NCBI GenBank assembly: GCA_947495575.1
Contig: CANLZL010000007.1
Location: forward strand, 1-64,000
Direction: 5' to 3'
Length of the DNA stretch: 64,000 nucleotides
Source of the DNA: an uncultured Nioella sp.
Lineage (GTDB): Bacteria > Pseudomonadota > Alphaproteobacteria > Rhodobacterales > Rhodobacteraceae
Translations under genes and position numbers: made by a program
Part shown: positions 34,866 through 43,954 of the stretch, one piece after another
Position numbering within the stretch: position 1 is the stretch's first letter
How the letters are laid out: each line of letters opens with the position of its first letter
The notes under the pieces: model-generated
Told to the model about the DNA's origin: nothing
What the model saw: only the letters and a program-made list of their open reading frames with translations
The model's database searches: none

Positions 34866-35561
34866 TCAAAGAACGGGCTGGTCGTGCCCCGTCAGGCGGT
34901 CATTCTCAGCACAAACGTCATTCATGAATAGCTCAAGGCGCTGCCGAAGGTTTTCTGGATCGTCCAGATCGCGCGGCACGTCGACGTCCCACCGGCGCCA
35001 GCACATCGAAATATGCGTGAACGGTTTGGGCAGAAGCATGTTGTCCCATGTCGGTAAGCGCCAGGCTTTTTTCGCGGAAAAAGAGAAGGTGAAGATTGGG
35101 ACCTGCGCCACACGGGCCCACTGGATGGGCGTTGTCTTGCAAACACGCGCCGGGCCGCTGGATCCATCAGGTGCCAGACAGATTGACACTCCATTGTTGA
35201 GACCACGCAGAAGTCGACGCATCTGTCCCGCGCCAAGCGTTCCGGGCGGCATCGGAGTGGTCATGAAACCAAAACGCTTAAGCATCTGTCCGACCATCCG
35301 GCCGGGACGCCGATGAGAGGTCAGGCTGTTACACTGCCCTTCGTGTTCCGGCATCAAATAGGGCGAGAGCATGATCCTCTGGTGCCAGCAGCAGATAATC
35401 ACTGCCTGCCCGCCGCGAATTGCCTCCTCTACGTCACTCCATCCGTCCTTGTCTATCTTTGACGTTGCAACGACAAAACGTATCCACCCCGAAAGCAGCT
35501 TCGACACCACACGAAAAACAATCGGGCTGTTTGCAACCCGTGCTCGCCATCTCATGGCCAT
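34866..35561 (-). CDS. DUF374 lysophospholipid acyltransferase-family protein
   Basis: A 231-residue protein of the DUF374 branch of the LPLAT superfamily. It has the histidine segment AVIICCWHQRIMLSPYL near 52-68, SLTSHRRPGRMVGQMLKRFG and the glycine-rich LAPDGSSGPARVC near 128-140, the counterpart of the TPDGPRGP motif. Members are thought to acylate membrane lipids or lipid A precursors at the inner membrane. The ATG at 35561 has a G-rich stretch upstream; an ATG two codons later is possible. Confidence 0.82.
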   Translation of the reverse strand: MAMRWRARVANSPIVFRVVSKLLSGWIRFVVATSKIDKDGWSDVEEAIRGGQAVIICCWHQRIMLSPYLMPEHEGQCNSLTSHRRPGRMVGQMLKRFGFMTTPMPPGTLGAGQMRRLLRGLNNGVSICLAPDGSSGPARVCKTTPIQWARVAQVPIFTFSFSAKKAWRLPTWDNMLLPKPFTHISMCWRRWDVDVPRDLDDPENLRQRLELFMNDVCAENDRLTGHDQPVL

Positions 35562-35705
35562 CCCCCATCATTGCACCGGGTCAGCCCCCAACTGGCCGAC
35601 ACGGATGGTGTAAACTACCACATTGATCCGGCCGGTACAGAGATGAGGGGCGGTTCATTGCCGGAATATCGGCTGATTTCCTTAGGCAAAATTGCGATTT
35701 TGCCC

Positions 35706-35734
35706 TTGCCACATGCAGCGCCCACGCGTATAGC
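35706..35734 (+). promoter_or_regulatory. rpsJ (S10 block) promoter
   Basis: TTGCCA and TATAGC separated by 17 bases; start site predicted near 35741. The -10 box lacks the terminal T. Confidence 0.75.
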
Positions 35735-35762
35735 GCGCGAGTTCGCTATTGCGGACAGCTCG

Positions 35763-35787
35763 AAAGCGGGATTCGGTCCCGCTTTTT
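35763..35787 (+). terminator. Terminator-like hairpin in the rpsJ leader (probable attenuator)
   Basis: AAAGCGGGA, loop TTCGG and TCCCGCTTT form a perfect 9-bp stem followed by TT, about 22 bases after the predicted start of transcription and 73 bases before the rpsJ ATG. Its place fits attenuation, as known for the S10 leader where L4 is the effector in E. coli; the effector here is inference. Confidence 0.72.
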
Positions 35788-35859
35788 GAGTTCGATGAGG
35801 GCCAGTGGAATGAGCCATTGGTCGTCCTATCAACTCCAAGCCTGAAAGGGCGAAGAATA

Positions 35860-36168
35860 ATGCAAAGCCAAAACATTCGGATTCGGCTCAAGGCGTTTGA
35901 CTTCCGCGTACTGGATGCCAGCACGCAAGAGATCGTCAACACCGCCAAGCGGACCGGCGCGCAGGTGCGCGGCCCGATCCCGCTGCCGAACAAGATTGAG
36001 AAGTTCACGGTTCTCCGTGGCCCTCACGTTGACAAGAAATCGCGCGACCAGTGGGAAATCCGTACTCACAAGCGTCTGCTCGACATCGTTGACCCGACAC
36101 CGCAAACCGTGGACGCGCTGATGAAGCTCGACCTGGCTGCTGGCGTCGACGTTCAAATCTCGGTCTAA
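35860..36168 (+). CDS. rpsJ: 30S ribosomal protein S10
   Basis: S10 (NusE) is in the 30S head and also joins NusB and NusG in antitermination. The 102-residue protein begins [20 protein letters not shown], the usual start; the frame extends upstream without conservation through the attenuator hairpin. First gene of the first S10 block. Confidence 0.97.
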   Translation: MQSQNIRIRLKAFDFRVLDASTQEIVNTAKRTGAQVRGPIPLPNKIEKFTVLRGPHVDKKSRDQWEIRTHKRLLDIVDPTPQTVDALMKLDLAAGVDVQISV

Positions 36169-36181
36169 GGAGGGCTACCTG

Positions 36182-36907
36182 ATGCGCTCTGGATTGATCG
36201 CGAAAAAGGTGGGCATGACCCGCCTGTTCATGGAAGACGGCAAACAGATCCCTGTGACCGTACTTCACCTCGACGGCCTGCAGGTTGTTGCACAGCGTAC
36301 CGCTGACAAAGACGGCTACACTGCCGTTCAGCTTGGTGCTGGCTCTCCTAAGGTCAAACGTGTTTCGAAAGCGATGCGCGGCCATTTCTCCGGCGCGGGT
36401 GTTGAACCCAAGTCGAAGCTGGTTGAGTTCCGCGTTGGCGAAGACGCCCTGATCGAAGTGGGCGCCGAAATTTCGGCTGAACACTTCCTCGAAGGTCAGA
36501 AAGTTGACGTCACCGGCACATCGATTGGTAAAGGTTTCCAGGGTGCTATGAAGCGCTGGAACTTTGGCGGTCTGCGCGCCACCCACGGTGTTTCGATCTC
36601 GCACCGGTCGCATGGTTCGACCGGTCAGTGTCAAGACCCCGGCCGCGTTTTCAAAGGCAAGAAAATGGCCGGTCACATGGGTGCTGCCCGTGTTACCACT
36701 CAAAACCTGGAAGTCGTAAAGACCGACGCCGATCGTGGTCTGATCATGATCAAAGGCGCCGTTCCCGGCTCCAAAGGTGGCTGGGTCACCGTCAAAGATG
36801 CCGTGAAAAAGAAATTGCCTGAAGGTCTGCCTTTCCCTGCTGCTGTGAAAACTGCTGCAGTTGAAGAAGCACCTGTTGAGGCTCCGGCTGAGGGAGCAGA
36901 AGAATGA
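36182..36907 (+). CDS. rplC: 50S ribosomal protein L3
   Basis: L3 binds near the peptidyl transferase centre. The 241-residue protein has [20 protein letters not shown], the central [13 protein letters not shown] extension (site of the methylated glutamine in relatives) and an acidic alanine-rich C-terminal tail of about 20 residues beyond the usual end. It overlaps rplD by four bases. Confidence 0.98.
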   Translation: MRSGLIAKKVGMTRLFMEDGKQIPVTVLHLDGLQVVAQRTADKDGYTAVQLGAGSPKVKRVSKAMRGHFSGAGVEPKSKLVEFRVGEDALIEVGAEISAEHFLEGQKVDVTGTSIGKGFQGAMKRWNFGGLRATHGVSISHRSHGSTGQCQDPGRVFKGKKMAGHMGAARVTTQNLEVVKTDADRGLIMIKGAVPGSKGGWVTVKDAVKKKLPEGLPFPAAVKTAAVEEAPVEAPAEGAEE

Positions 36908-37521
36908 AGGCTGATGTAATCAAGCTCGACGGCGGTTCCGCCGGCACATTGGATCTGGACGAAGCTCTCTTCGGTCTGGAACCACGCGCCGACATCCTGC
37001 ACCGCGTCGTTCGCTGGCAGCGTAACAATGCGCAGGCCGGTACTCACAAGGTGAAAACCCGGTCCGAGACCTCGTATTCCACCAAGAAGATCTATCGCCA
37101 AAAAGGCACCGGCGGCGCACGCCACGGTGACCGCAACGCGCCGATCTTCCGCAAAGGTGGTATCTACAAGGGCCCAACCCCGCGTAGCCACGGCCACGAC
37201 TTGCCCAAGAAAGTGCGCAAGCTGGGCCTCAAGCATGCCCTGTCTGCAAAAGCAGCAGCAGGCGAGCTGGTTGTGATCGAAAACGCATCCGCCGAAGGTA
37301 AAACCTCGGCCCTGGCCAAGCAGATTGCTGAGCTGGGATGGAAGCGCGCATTGATCATCGACGGCGCGCAGGTTGACGAAAACTTCGCCAAGGCCGCGCG
37401 CAACATCGAAGGTGTCGATGTTCTGCCGACCGCTGGCGCCAACGTCTATGACATCCTCCGCCGTGACACTCTGGTGATCACCAAGGCAGGTGTCGAAGCT
37501 CTGGAGGCTCGACTGAAATGA
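36904..37521 (+). CDS. rplD: 50S ribosomal protein L4
   Basis: L4 lines the exit tunnel and in E. coli represses the S10 operon. The 205-residue protein carries the tunnel loop segment [20 protein letters not shown] near 59-78. Four-base overlaps join it to rplC and rplW, so translation is coupled. Confidence 0.98.
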   Translation: MKADVIKLDGGSAGTLDLDEALFGLEPRADILHRVVRWQRNNAQAGTHKVKTRSETSYSTKKIYRQKGTGGARHGDRNAPIFRKGGIYKGPTPRSHGHDLPKKVRKLGLKHALSAKAAAGELVVIENASAEGKTSALAKQIAELGWKRALIIDGAQVDENFAKAARNIEGVDVLPTAGANVYDILRRDTLVITKAGVEALEARLK

Positions 37522-37814
37522 GCGCTAAAGCAGAACATTTTGACGTGATCCGCAAGCCGATCATCACCGAGAAGACCACCATGGCATCTGAAAATGGTGC
37601 AGTTGTTTTCGAAGTGGCCATCGACGCCAACAAACCCCAGATCAAAGAAGCGGTTGAAACCGTCTTTGGTGTGAAGGTCAAAGCGGTCAACACCACGATC
37701 ACCAAAGGTAAGGTCAAGCGTTTCCGGGGTCAGCTCGGCAAACGTCGCGACGTTAAGAAAGCCTATGTGACGCTCGAAGAGGGCAACACGATCGACGTAT
37801 CGACCGGTCTTTGA
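37518..37814 (+). CDS. rplW: 50S ribosomal protein L23
   Basis: L23 sits at the tunnel exit, where trigger factor and SRP dock. The 98-residue protein has [20 protein letters not shown] and the [20 protein letters not shown] segment. Last gene of the first S10 block; a terminator follows and rplB, usually next, is 3 kb away. Confidence 0.98.
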   Translation: MSAKAEHFDVIRKPIITEKTTMASENGAVVFEVAIDANKPQIKEAVETVFGVKVKAVNTTITKGKVKRFRGQLGKRRDVKKAYVTLEEGNTIDVSTGL

Positions 37815-37834
37815 TCTGATTGAAATGAGTAATG

Positions 37835-37865
37835 AAAGCCCCTGCGGAAACGCGGGGGCTTTTTC
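37835..37865 (+). terminator. Terminator after rplW
   Basis: AAAGCCCC-T-GCG, GAAA tetraloop, CGC-G-GGGGCTTTTT: a long GC stem with one mismatch and a T-run. Confidence 0.92.
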
Positions 37866-37906
37866 TATAAGTGATTGTCGGCGTGGAGCGCGCGATCCGG
37901 TCAGCC

Positions 37907-38365
37907 TTACGGCGCGAAGGTGATCGTGGCTTCGACAAGGGTTGTCCCGTTTGGGTTGCCCTGATTGGTGCCGATAAGGAGCTGATACCGGCCTGCTGGC
38001 AATTGGGTCAGGTCCACGCCTGGATTGTCACCGATGAAGTCATCGTTGCAATACCAGGTGCCATTTGGATAGGCGATCAATAACCGGGTATCGATTCCTG
38101 CGGTCACGACGATACCGAGAGTATCGAGAGGCGCCGTCAAGGTCAGCGTCACGCTGGCTTGGTCATTGAAATATCCGCCCCAAAGGCAGTCGGTATGGGC
38201 CCCCAATCCAGTTCGCCCCATAGCCCAGACAGAATGGCTTTGCGCCGCGTAGCCGGGATTGAGAGACAATTGCGCACGGCCTTGCAATGAAGTGTTCTGC
38301 GCCGCCGCCGCAGAGCCCGTTATGAATAGAGCCAGCATCAGCAAGTGGTGTAGTGGTCGCATCAT
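37907..38365 (-). CDS. Exported protein of unknown function (beta-rich)
   Basis: A 152-residue protein with a signal peptide (MMRPLHHLLMLALFITGSAA, cleavage after AAA). The mature part is beta-rich, with two cysteines (one in HTDCLWGGYF, one in TWYCNDDFIGDNPGVDL). Its NDD...NP...L..G.Y...I pattern resembles bacterial pre-peptidase C-terminal (PPC) jelly-roll domains, but without an attached protease. AAAGGA precedes the ATG. It lies in the gap between the first and second S10 blocks. Confidence 0.7.
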   Translation of the reverse strand: MMRPLHHLLMLALFITGSAAAAQNTSLQGRAQLSLNPGYAAQSHSVWAMGRTGLGAHTDCLWGGYFNDQASVTLTLTAPLDTLGIVVTAGIDTRLLIAYPNGTWYCNDDFIGDNPGVDLTQLPAGRYQLLIGTNQGNPNGTTLVEATITFAP

Positions 38366-38684
38366 TCTTTCCTTTCTGGAAAAAGAAGACGGACACTCCC
38401 CAAATGGTTTGCCGCCCGACGTCAGCCTTGCGCGTTGTGGTCTTTAGATCAAGTTTCCTGCTGCTTTGCGCCGCGGCTGCGGTCGTGCCATTTTGGAAGA
38501 CCGAAATCTTTGGCGACCCTCCGGGACATGTTGTTGGTTTATTCTGTTGGAGAAAGGCAAAGGCCCGGTGGCGTTCCGATTGGGAAGCGGCAGGGAGAGT
38601 CAATCTGGCGATCTGTTACGATGCGACGCGTTCGCTAACTGGTCGCAAACCTATAATCTCGTCCCAACCAGCTTTGGAGTTCCC
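38366..38684 (+). other. Intergenic region with a consensus -10 box
   Basis: No credible gene. TATAAT at 38652-38657 is a perfect -10 box, 28 bases before the membrane-protein ATG; the matching -35 is poor. A frame on the plus strand here has an odd composition and no Shine-Dalgarno. Confidence 0.5.
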
Positions 38685-39086
38685 ATGTCCGCATTAATGA
38701 TTCAGAGACTTCTTGCCGTCATCTTCCTTGGGCTTGGCGGGTGGTGTGTTGTGACCCCAGGGGTCGTCGAACGTTTGGTCTTACGTCCCGAGTATGTAAC
38801 CGGAAGCGCGACGCATTTGCTGTTGCTTGGCTGTTTTGGGGCACAAGCGGTCCTATGCGGCACAGTTATTGCTTTTAGCTGCTTTACGCCGATAACATTC
38901 CTTGTGTTCGGTCTGGTCGGATCGATTCCGTTCTTCGCGTTCAACTTTTACTTCTATTTCATAGAGCAACTGTTCACCAATTGGATGCTGTTGGATTTCG
39001 TAGGGAATATCGGAATTTTGGCATGTGGTTTGGCCGGTTACAGTGCTGCGAAACGAGAAAGCGCAGCGATGGGCGGTCTGACTTAA
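38685..39086 (+). CDS. Small integral membrane protein of unknown function
   Basis: A 133-residue protein with about four transmembrane helices (near 7-25, 44-66, 69-92 and 97-120). Notable residues are WCVVTPGVVERLVLRPEY in the first loop and the aromatic FFAFNFYFYF run. I recognise no family. TTTGGAG lies five bases before the ATG at 38685; the frame extends upstream but without support. Confidence 0.65.
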   Translation: MSALMIQRLLAVIFLGLGGWCVVTPGVVERLVLRPEYVTGSATHLLLLGCFGAQAVLCGTVIAFSCFTPITFLVFGLVGSIPFFAFNFYFYFIEQLFTNWMLLDFVGNIGILACGLAGYSAAKRESAAMGGLT

Positions 39087-39170
39087 CTGCCAGTTCTGAA
39101 TTGGATCCGGGGTTTCCCTTTTGTCCCTGTCTGCCGCAAGATATGGCCTGACAGATGAGGGGGAAGCAGC

Positions 39171-39554
39171 ATGAAACAAGTGAGCGGTGGGTGCCTTTGT
39201 GGACGTGTTCGGTTCATGGCTAAAGGCCGTCCTGATCGGGTCGGTCTCTGCCACTGCATCGACTGTCGCAAACATCATGGCGCGCTTTTCCACGCCTCGG
39301 CCATATTCCCCGCATCCGCTGTGGCGGTTACGGGCGAAGTCGGCAGTTATCAGGGCCGCCATTTCTGCCCCAACTGTGGGTCATCCGTGTTTTCCCAAAG
39401 CGGATCTGAAATGGAACTGCATCTGGGCGCCATGGACGCGCCGGACCAGTTCCAGCCGAGCTATGAGCTTTGGGCCTGCAGGCGGGAAGGCTGGCTGCCG
39501 GAGTTCACGGGCCTTCGAAAGTTCAAAGAGGATCGGAATACCGGCGATGGGTAG
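39171..39554 (+). CDS. GFA family protein (glutathione-dependent formaldehyde-activating fold)
   Basis: A 127-residue zinc protein with the GFA cysteine pattern: GGCLCGRVRF, LCHCIDCRKHHG and RHFCPNCGSSVFS. These cysteines form the two zinc sites of Gfa/CENP-V proteins. Few members are proven to act on formaldehyde; many are uncharacterised. A GGGGGA stretch precedes the ATG. It lies in the gap between S10 blocks one and two. Confidence 0.85.
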   Translation: MKQVSGGCLCGRVRFMAKGRPDRVGLCHCIDCRKHHGALFHASAIFPASAVAVTGEVGSYQGRHFCPNCGSSVFSQSGSEMELHLGAMDAPDQFQPSYELWACRREGWLPEFTGLRKFKEDRNTGDG

Positions 39555-39903
39555 CTGCAAGGTATCCGATAATTGGCCTCGGAGTGATTTGCGTCGGATA
39601 CCTTCGGCTGTACCATTAGAAATGCGATAGCCCATCGATACAGCGATCAATCCGCTAAGCGGTTAGGCATTGGACGGCTTGTCCGGTCTATAAAACGAGC
39701 GACACGATCGATGGTTCGGTTGGTCTGTGAATTGGGGCCACGGCACAAGGACTGCCGGCACGACGTTGGTTTGGCGTTCTGTATTAGGAGACTGCTGTTT
39801 ATGTCCCCGATGTTGCCGGTGCTTTTCCGTGTGCGAACGGGGGCTTTGGGGAATCTAAAGGTTCGGATAGCCTGACATCGGAGATCTTGCGGGAGGAAAA
39901 CGA
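39555..39903. other. Intergenic region with an 11-bp inverted repeat
   Basis: Right after the GFA stop, AAGGTATCCGA (39559-39569) and TCGGATACCTT (39594-39604) form a perfect 11-bp inverted repeat with a 24-base spacer. No T-run follows. The rest, including TATAAA near 39696, has no credible gene; the promoter of the cupin gene is presumably here. Confidence 0.6.
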
Positions 39904-40464
39904 ATGGAACAGTACTCTGTTGAGCAATATGTGAATGACATACGTGAAATTGTGGCGGCGGAATCTGAGATCGCGGCCATCACGGATCGGATCAAACCAC
40001 TCGCTCTTAGACTGGCCTCCGATCCAAGCTGGTTCAAAGACAAATATCGATTTACCGACCCGGATCAGGGCGTCGGACTGCATTTGTTGCACGAGGAAGA
40101 CAACCATGATCTTGCGGTGTTTGCCATCGCATGGGCACCTGGAAGAGGCGTTGAGGCGCATAACCACAAAACCTGGGCAGTGGTGTCGGGGATCGAGGGG
40201 CAAGAGCACGAAACGAACTACAAACGTTTGGACGATGGATCAAAACCGGGCTTCGCAGACCTCAGAGCAACTCGTGAAGAAACGCTTTATCCAGGAACCG
40301 CGGTCTGTTGTATGCCAGATGATATTCACAGCGTAGTCAACAATGGTGAAACGGTGGCAGTGTCGCTCCATACTTATGGACGTCATTTGAACCACACGGG
40401 ACGGTCAACCTTTGATGTAAGTGCAAAGACGGAAACGCCCTTGATCCTTAAGGTCGAAGAATAG
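39904..40464 (+). CDS. Cupin-fold protein, thiol (cysteine) dioxygenase-like, copy A
   Basis: A 186-residue cupin related to cysteine dioxygenases and COG5553. His86 and His88 (EAHNHKTWAVVSG) and His142 (DIHSVVN) are placed as the three-histidine Fe(II) ligands of thiol dioxygenases. An N-terminal helical segment of about 60 residues precedes the barrel. The likely reaction is oxygenation of a small thiol to a sulfinate, but the substrate is unknown. GGGAGG precedes the ATG. A second homologue with the same His pattern is at 45960. Confidence 0.78.
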   Translation: MEQYSVEQYVNDIREIVAAESEIAAITDRIKPLALRLASDPSWFKDKYRFTDPDQGVGLHLLHEEDNHDLAVFAIAWAPGRGVEAHNHKTWAVVSGIEGQEHETNYKRLDDGSKPGFADLRATREETLYPGTAVCCMPDDIHSVVNNGETVAVSLHTYGRHLNHTGRSTFDVSAKTETPLILKVEE

Positions 40465-40693
40465 CCGCACCTCTCGAAAACCCCAAAGCAGGCGTTGGAT
40501 GCAACTGATAGGTGTTTTGCGTCGTCATGAATGCCCGACGTCGAAGCGACGCGGGCAAGCGCATTGCTTCAAGGCGGATGGCCGAAGTGGCTTTAGGTCT
40601 GGGCTTTGCAATCCGCTTACCGGTATTCCATGGCGGTTTGCCGCCCCATGGTCCGGCAGTTGCCCGGTCCGTCGTTTTTGTCGGGGCTAATGC

Positions 40694-40722
40694 TTGACGC
40701 CCAACCTGCAACCCCCTAATAG
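40694..40722 (+). promoter_or_regulatory. rplB block promoter
   Basis: TTGACG and TAATAG separated by 17 bases, the spacer ending CCCCC; start near 40729. The -10 box lacks the terminal T. Confidence 0.78.
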
Positions 40723-40736
40723 ACCCCATCGGCAAG

Positions 40737-40765
40737 GCCCCGGATTCGTCCGGGGCTCTGCTTTT
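40737..40765 (+). terminator. Terminator-like hairpin in the rplB leader (probable attenuator)
   Basis: GCCCCGG, loop ATTCGT, CCGGGGC then TCTGCTTTTG. It begins within ten bases of the predicted transcription start and 135 bases before rplB, matching the leader plan of rpsJ and rpmC. Confidence 0.65.
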
Positions 40766-40871
40766 GTTCGTATGAGCAACCTACTCGGGCACCTACGGGG
40801 GCCTTTAACATCAGGGTCGAGGCGCGTCTAAGACACGCTGAGATCCGCCAAGCAAACGGAAGACAGTTAAC

Positions 40872-41714
40872 ATGGCACTTAAGTCGTATAAGCCAACGAC
40901 GCCGGGCCAGCGTGGGCTGGTACTGATCGACCGTTCGGAGCTGTGGAAAGGACGTCCTGTCAAGTCCCTCACTGAGGGTCTGACGAAATCGGGCGGCCGG
41001 AACAACACCGGACGGATCACATCTCGCCGCCGTGGTGGTGGCGCGAAGCGTCTATACCGTATCGTCGATTTCAAGCGCAACAAAGTTGATGTTGCCGCGA
41101 CCGTCGAACGGATCGAATATGACCCCAACCGTACCGCCTTCATCGCACTGGTAAAGTACGAAGACGGCGAGCAGGCCTATATCTTGGCCCCGCAGCGTTT
41201 GGGCGTTGGCGATCAGGTTATCGCCTCTACCAAAGCCGACATAAAACCCGGTAACGCAATGCCTTTCTCTGGCATGCCTATCGGTACGATCGTGCACAAC
41301 ATCGAACTGAAACCAGGCAAAGGCGGCCAGATCGCCCGCGCAGCTGGCACATATGCTCAGTTCGTTGGTCGTGACGGTGGCTATGCTCAGATCCGCCTGT
41401 CTTCGGGCGAATTGCGCATGGTGCGTCAGGAATGCATGGCAACGGTTGGTGCGGTCTCGAACCCCGACAACTCGAACCAGAACTTCGGTAAGGCTGGTCG
41501 TATCCGCCACAAGGGCGTTCGCCCCTCTGTTCGTGGTGTGGTTATGAACCCCGTCGATCACCCCCATGGTGGTGGTGAAGGCCGGACCTCTGGTGGTCGT
41601 CACCCCGTTACCCCCTGGGGTAAGCCGACCAAGGGTAAACGCACCCGTAACAAAAACAAGGCGTCGCAGAAGCTCATTATCCGCTCGCGTCACGCCAAGA
41701 AGAAAGGACGCTGA
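40872..41714 (+). CDS. rplB: 50S ribosomal protein L2
   Basis: L2 is needed for subunit joining and peptidyl transfer. The 280-residue protein has [20 protein letters not shown], the [19 protein letters not shown] segment and the catalytic-centre motif [14 protein letters not shown] with its conserved histidines. First gene of the second block, 3 kb away from its usual partner rplW. Confidence 0.98.
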   Translation: MALKSYKPTTPGQRGLVLIDRSELWKGRPVKSLTEGLTKSGGRNNTGRITSRRRGGGAKRLYRIVDFKRNKVDVAATVERIEYDPNRTAFIALVKYEDGEQAYILAPQRLGVGDQVIASTKADIKPGNAMPFSGMPIGTIVHNIELKPGKGGQIARAAGTYAQFVGRDGGYAQIRLSSGELRMVRQECMATVGAVSNPDNSNQNFGKAGRIRHKGVRPSVRGVVMNPVDHPHGGGEGRTSGGRHPVTPWGKPTKGKRTRNKNKASQKLIIRSRHAKKKGR

Positions 41715-41717
41715 TAG

Positions 41718-41996
41718 ATGTCGCGTTCCGTCTGGAAAGGTCCTTTTGTCGACTCTTATGTCCTCAAGAAGGCCGAGAAAGCCCGCGAAAGCGGCCGCAA
41801 CGAGGTCATCAAGATCTGGTCGCGTCGTTCCACCATTCTGCCTCAGTTCGTTGGTCTCACCTTTGGTGTGTACAACGGCCATAAGCATATTCCGGTGAAC
41901 ATCTCCGAAGAAATGATCGGTCAGAAATTCGGTGAGTATTCGCCGACCCGTACTTATTACGGTCACGCTGCCGATAAAAAAGCCAAGAGGAAGTAA
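41718..41996 (+). CDS. rpsS: 30S ribosomal protein S19
   Basis: S19 lies in the 30S head and makes bridges to the 50S. The 92-residue protein has [19 protein letters not shown] and the signature [29 protein letters not shown] (its first 20 residues shown by position 46-65). It starts three bases after rplB. Confidence 0.98.
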   Translation: MSRSVWKGPFVDSYVLKKAEKARESGRNEVIKIWSRRSTILPQFVGLTFGVYNGHKHIPVNISEEMIGQKFGEYSPTRTYYGHAADKKAKRK

Positions 41997-41999
41997 GCC

Positions 42000-42380
42000 A
42001 TGGGTAAGGATAAAAATCCCCGCCGCGTGGCGGATAATGAGGCACGCGCCAAGCTGCGCATGCTGAAAACCTCGCCACAGAAACTGAACCTCGTTGCTGG
42101 CCTTATTCGCGGTCAGAAGGTTGAGAAAGCGCTGAACGATCTGACCTTCTCGAAGAAGCGGATCGCGGTTGACGTGAAGAAATGCCTTCAGTCCGCCATC
42201 GCCAACGCTGAAAACAACCACAACCTGGATGTGGATGAGCTGATCGTGGCCGAAGCCTATGTTGGCAAAAACCTGGTCATGAAGCGCGGTCGTCCGCGTG
42301 GCCGTGGCCGTTTCGGCAAAATCTTGAAGCCGTTTGCTGAGATCACCATCACGGTTCGTCAAGTTGAGGAGCAAGCCTAA
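42000..42380 (+). CDS. rplV: 50S ribosomal protein L22
   Basis: L22 reaches into the exit tunnel; its beta-hairpin is the site of macrolide resistance changes. The 126-residue protein has [20 protein letters not shown] and the tunnel hairpin [20 protein letters not shown]. One-base overlap joins it to rpsC (TAATG). Confidence 0.98.
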   Translation: MGKDKNPRRVADNEARAKLRMLKTSPQKLNLVAGLIRGQKVEKALNDLTFSKKRIAVDVKKCLQSAIANAENNHNLDVDELIVAEAYVGKNLVMKRGRPRGRGRFGKILKPFAEITITVRQVEEQA

Positions 42381-43099
42381 TGGGACATAAAGTCAATCCG
42401 ATTGGCATGCGCCTGCAGGTGAACCGCACCTGGGACAGCCGCTGGTACGCCGACACCAAAGACTACGGAAACCTCCTGCTCGAAGATATCGCGATCCGCG
42501 AATTCATCGAAACCGAGTGTAAGCAGGCTGGCATCTCCCGCGTCATCATCGAACGTCCGCACAAGAAATGCCGCATCACGGTTCACACCGCTCGCCCCGG
42601 CGTGATCATCGGCAAAAAAGGCGCTGATATTGAAACGCTGCGCAAAAAGCTGGCTTCGATGACAGATTCGGAAGTTCACCTCAACATCGTTGAAGTGCGC
42701 AAGCCCGAGCTGGACGCTGCTTTGGTCGCTGAGAATATCGCTCAGCAGCTGGAACGCCGTGTTTCCTTCCGCCGCGCAATGAAGCGTGCGGTTCAGAACG
42801 CCATGCGTATGGGTGCCCTTGGCATCCGCGTGAACGTTGCTGGCCGTCTTGGCGGCGCGGAAATCGCCCGGACCGAATGGTACCGTGAGGGTCGCGTACC
42901 CCTGCACACCCTTCGCGCCGACATCGATTATGCACATTGCGAAGCCCAAACGGCTTACGGCATCATCGGCATCAAAACCTGGATCTTCAAAGGTGAGATC
43001 ATGGAGCACGATCCGTCTGCTCATGACCGTCGCCACGCTGAAGCCCAGGAAGGTGGTGGTCCCCGTCCGCAGGGCGGCCGTGGCCGTCGCGACCGCTAA
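42380..43099 (+). CDS. rpsC: 30S ribosomal protein S3
   Basis: S3 forms part of the mRNA entry helicase. The 239-residue protein has the KH domain ([19 protein letters not shown] near 75-93), the C-terminal segment [20 protein letters not shown] and a glycine/arginine-rich tail. It shares one base with rplV. Confidence 0.98.
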   Translation: MGHKVNPIGMRLQVNRTWDSRWYADTKDYGNLLLEDIAIREFIETECKQAGISRVIIERPHKKCRITVHTARPGVIIGKKGADIETLRKKLASMTDSEVHLNIVEVRKPELDAALVAENIAQQLERRVSFRRAMKRAVQNAMRMGALGIRVNVAGRLGGAEIARTEWYREGRVPLHTLRADIDYAHCEAQTAYGIIGIKTWIFKGEIMEHDPSAHDRRHAEAQEGGGPRPQGGRGRRDR

Positions 43100-43111
43100 G
43101 GAGTAGATGAT

Positions 43112-43525
43112 ATGCTGCAACCAAAGCGCACCAAATTCCGCAAGGCTCACAAAGGCCGGATCCATGGCGAAGCAAAGGGCGGGTCTGACCTGAACTTTGG
43201 CACCTATGGTCTGAAAGCCCTTCAGCCCGAACGCGTCACCGCGCGTCAGATCGAAGCCGCCCGTCGGGCCATGACGCGTCACATGAAGCGTCAGGGTCGT
43301 GTCTGGATCCGGATCTTCCCTGACTTGCCAGTGACCTCCAAGCCCGTCGAAGTTCGTATGGGTAAAGGTAAGGGTTCCGTGGATTATTGGGCATGCAAGG
43401 TCAAACCCGGCCGGATCATGTTCGAGATCGACGGCGTCAGCGAAGGCGTCGCCCGTGAGGCCCTGCGCCTTGCCGCGATGAAGCTGCCTGTGAAAACTCG
43501 CACCGTGGTCAAAGAAGACTGGTAA
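43112..43525 (+). CDS. rplP: 50S ribosomal protein L16
   Basis: L16 contacts A- and P-site tRNA. The 137-residue protein is full length ([37 protein letters not shown]). Arg82 matches Arg81 of E. coli L16, the residue hydroxylated by the 2-oxoglutarate oxygenase YcfD/RoxA. Last gene of the second block; a terminator follows and the usual next gene, rpmC, is 3.4 kb away. Confidence 0.98.
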   Translation: MLQPKRTKFRKAHKGRIHGEAKGGSDLNFGTYGLKALQPERVTARQIEAARRAMTRHMKRQGRVWIRIFPDLPVTSKPVEVRMGKGKGSVDYWACKVKPGRIMFEIDGVSEGVAREALRLAAMKLPVKTRTVVKEDW

Positions 43526-43566
43526 AGCGGGCGTGGCCTAGGCCACAAACCTTTGTCTAAAGAATT

Positions 43567-43606
43567 AACCCCCGCTGAGGAATCGGCGGGGGTTTTTGTT
43601 TTTCTG
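43567..43606 (+). terminator. Terminator after rplP
   Basis: AACCCCCGC with GCGGGGGTT around a ten-base loop, followed by TTTTGTTTTT. Confidence 0.93.
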
Positions 43607-43684
43607 CGGGCGTGGCAGACTGGTGTTTGTATCGGCTGGGATCGACTGGCGATACCTCTTCTGGCGATCAAAGGCTGTCTTCCG

Positions 43685-43897
43685 ATGAAACATGTACCAA
43701 AGCCCAATACTGATGAAGATCTGATTCAAGCATTCTTGGATAAGGGCGGTTTTGTCAAAAAGGGCAAAACCAAACCGATGCCCTCTGAATTGGGGCTCAG
43801 CAACAATCAGTGGGGCAACAAGATGACCAAGGAGGAAAAGGCAGCGGCAAAGGCTATCGAAGATGCCAGAGAGCCAATTGTGCCCACCAAAAAGTAA
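43685..43897 (+). CDS. Small basic protein of unknown function
   Basis: A 70-residue, lysine-rich soluble protein beginning MKHVPKPNTDEDLIQAFLDK, with KPMPSELGLSNNQWGNKM and KEEKAAAKAIEDAREP. The LGLSNNQWGNKMTKEEKA part looks like a small helix-turn-helix but is too short to assign. The ATG at 43685 is chosen because conserved-looking, coding-like sequence begins there; the frame upstream crosses the rplP terminator. It lies in the gap between the second and third blocks. Confidence 0.55.
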   Translation: MKHVPKPNTDEDLIQAFLDKGGFVKKGKTKPMPSELGLSNNQWGNKMTKEEKAAAKAIEDAREPIVPTKK

Positions 43898-43954
43898 CTT
43901 CCTTCTTGGTGAGCCTGGTCTGATTTGGGTTGATTGGTCTGGCTGGACTTGAGG

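Larger units (their letters stand above)
40465..40871 (+). other. Intergenic region ahead of rplB, with promoter and leader
   Basis: The first 220 bases hold no credible gene. From 40694 come the rplB promoter, a leader hairpin and about 115 further leader bases up to the ATG at 40872. Confidence 0.6.

Noticed and set aside
38353-38697. Plus-strand frame with a hydrophobic stretch between the S10 gap genes
   Set aside because: It overlaps the start of the minus-strand exported-protein gene and the consensus -10 box of the membrane-protein gene, and has no ribosome-binding site.
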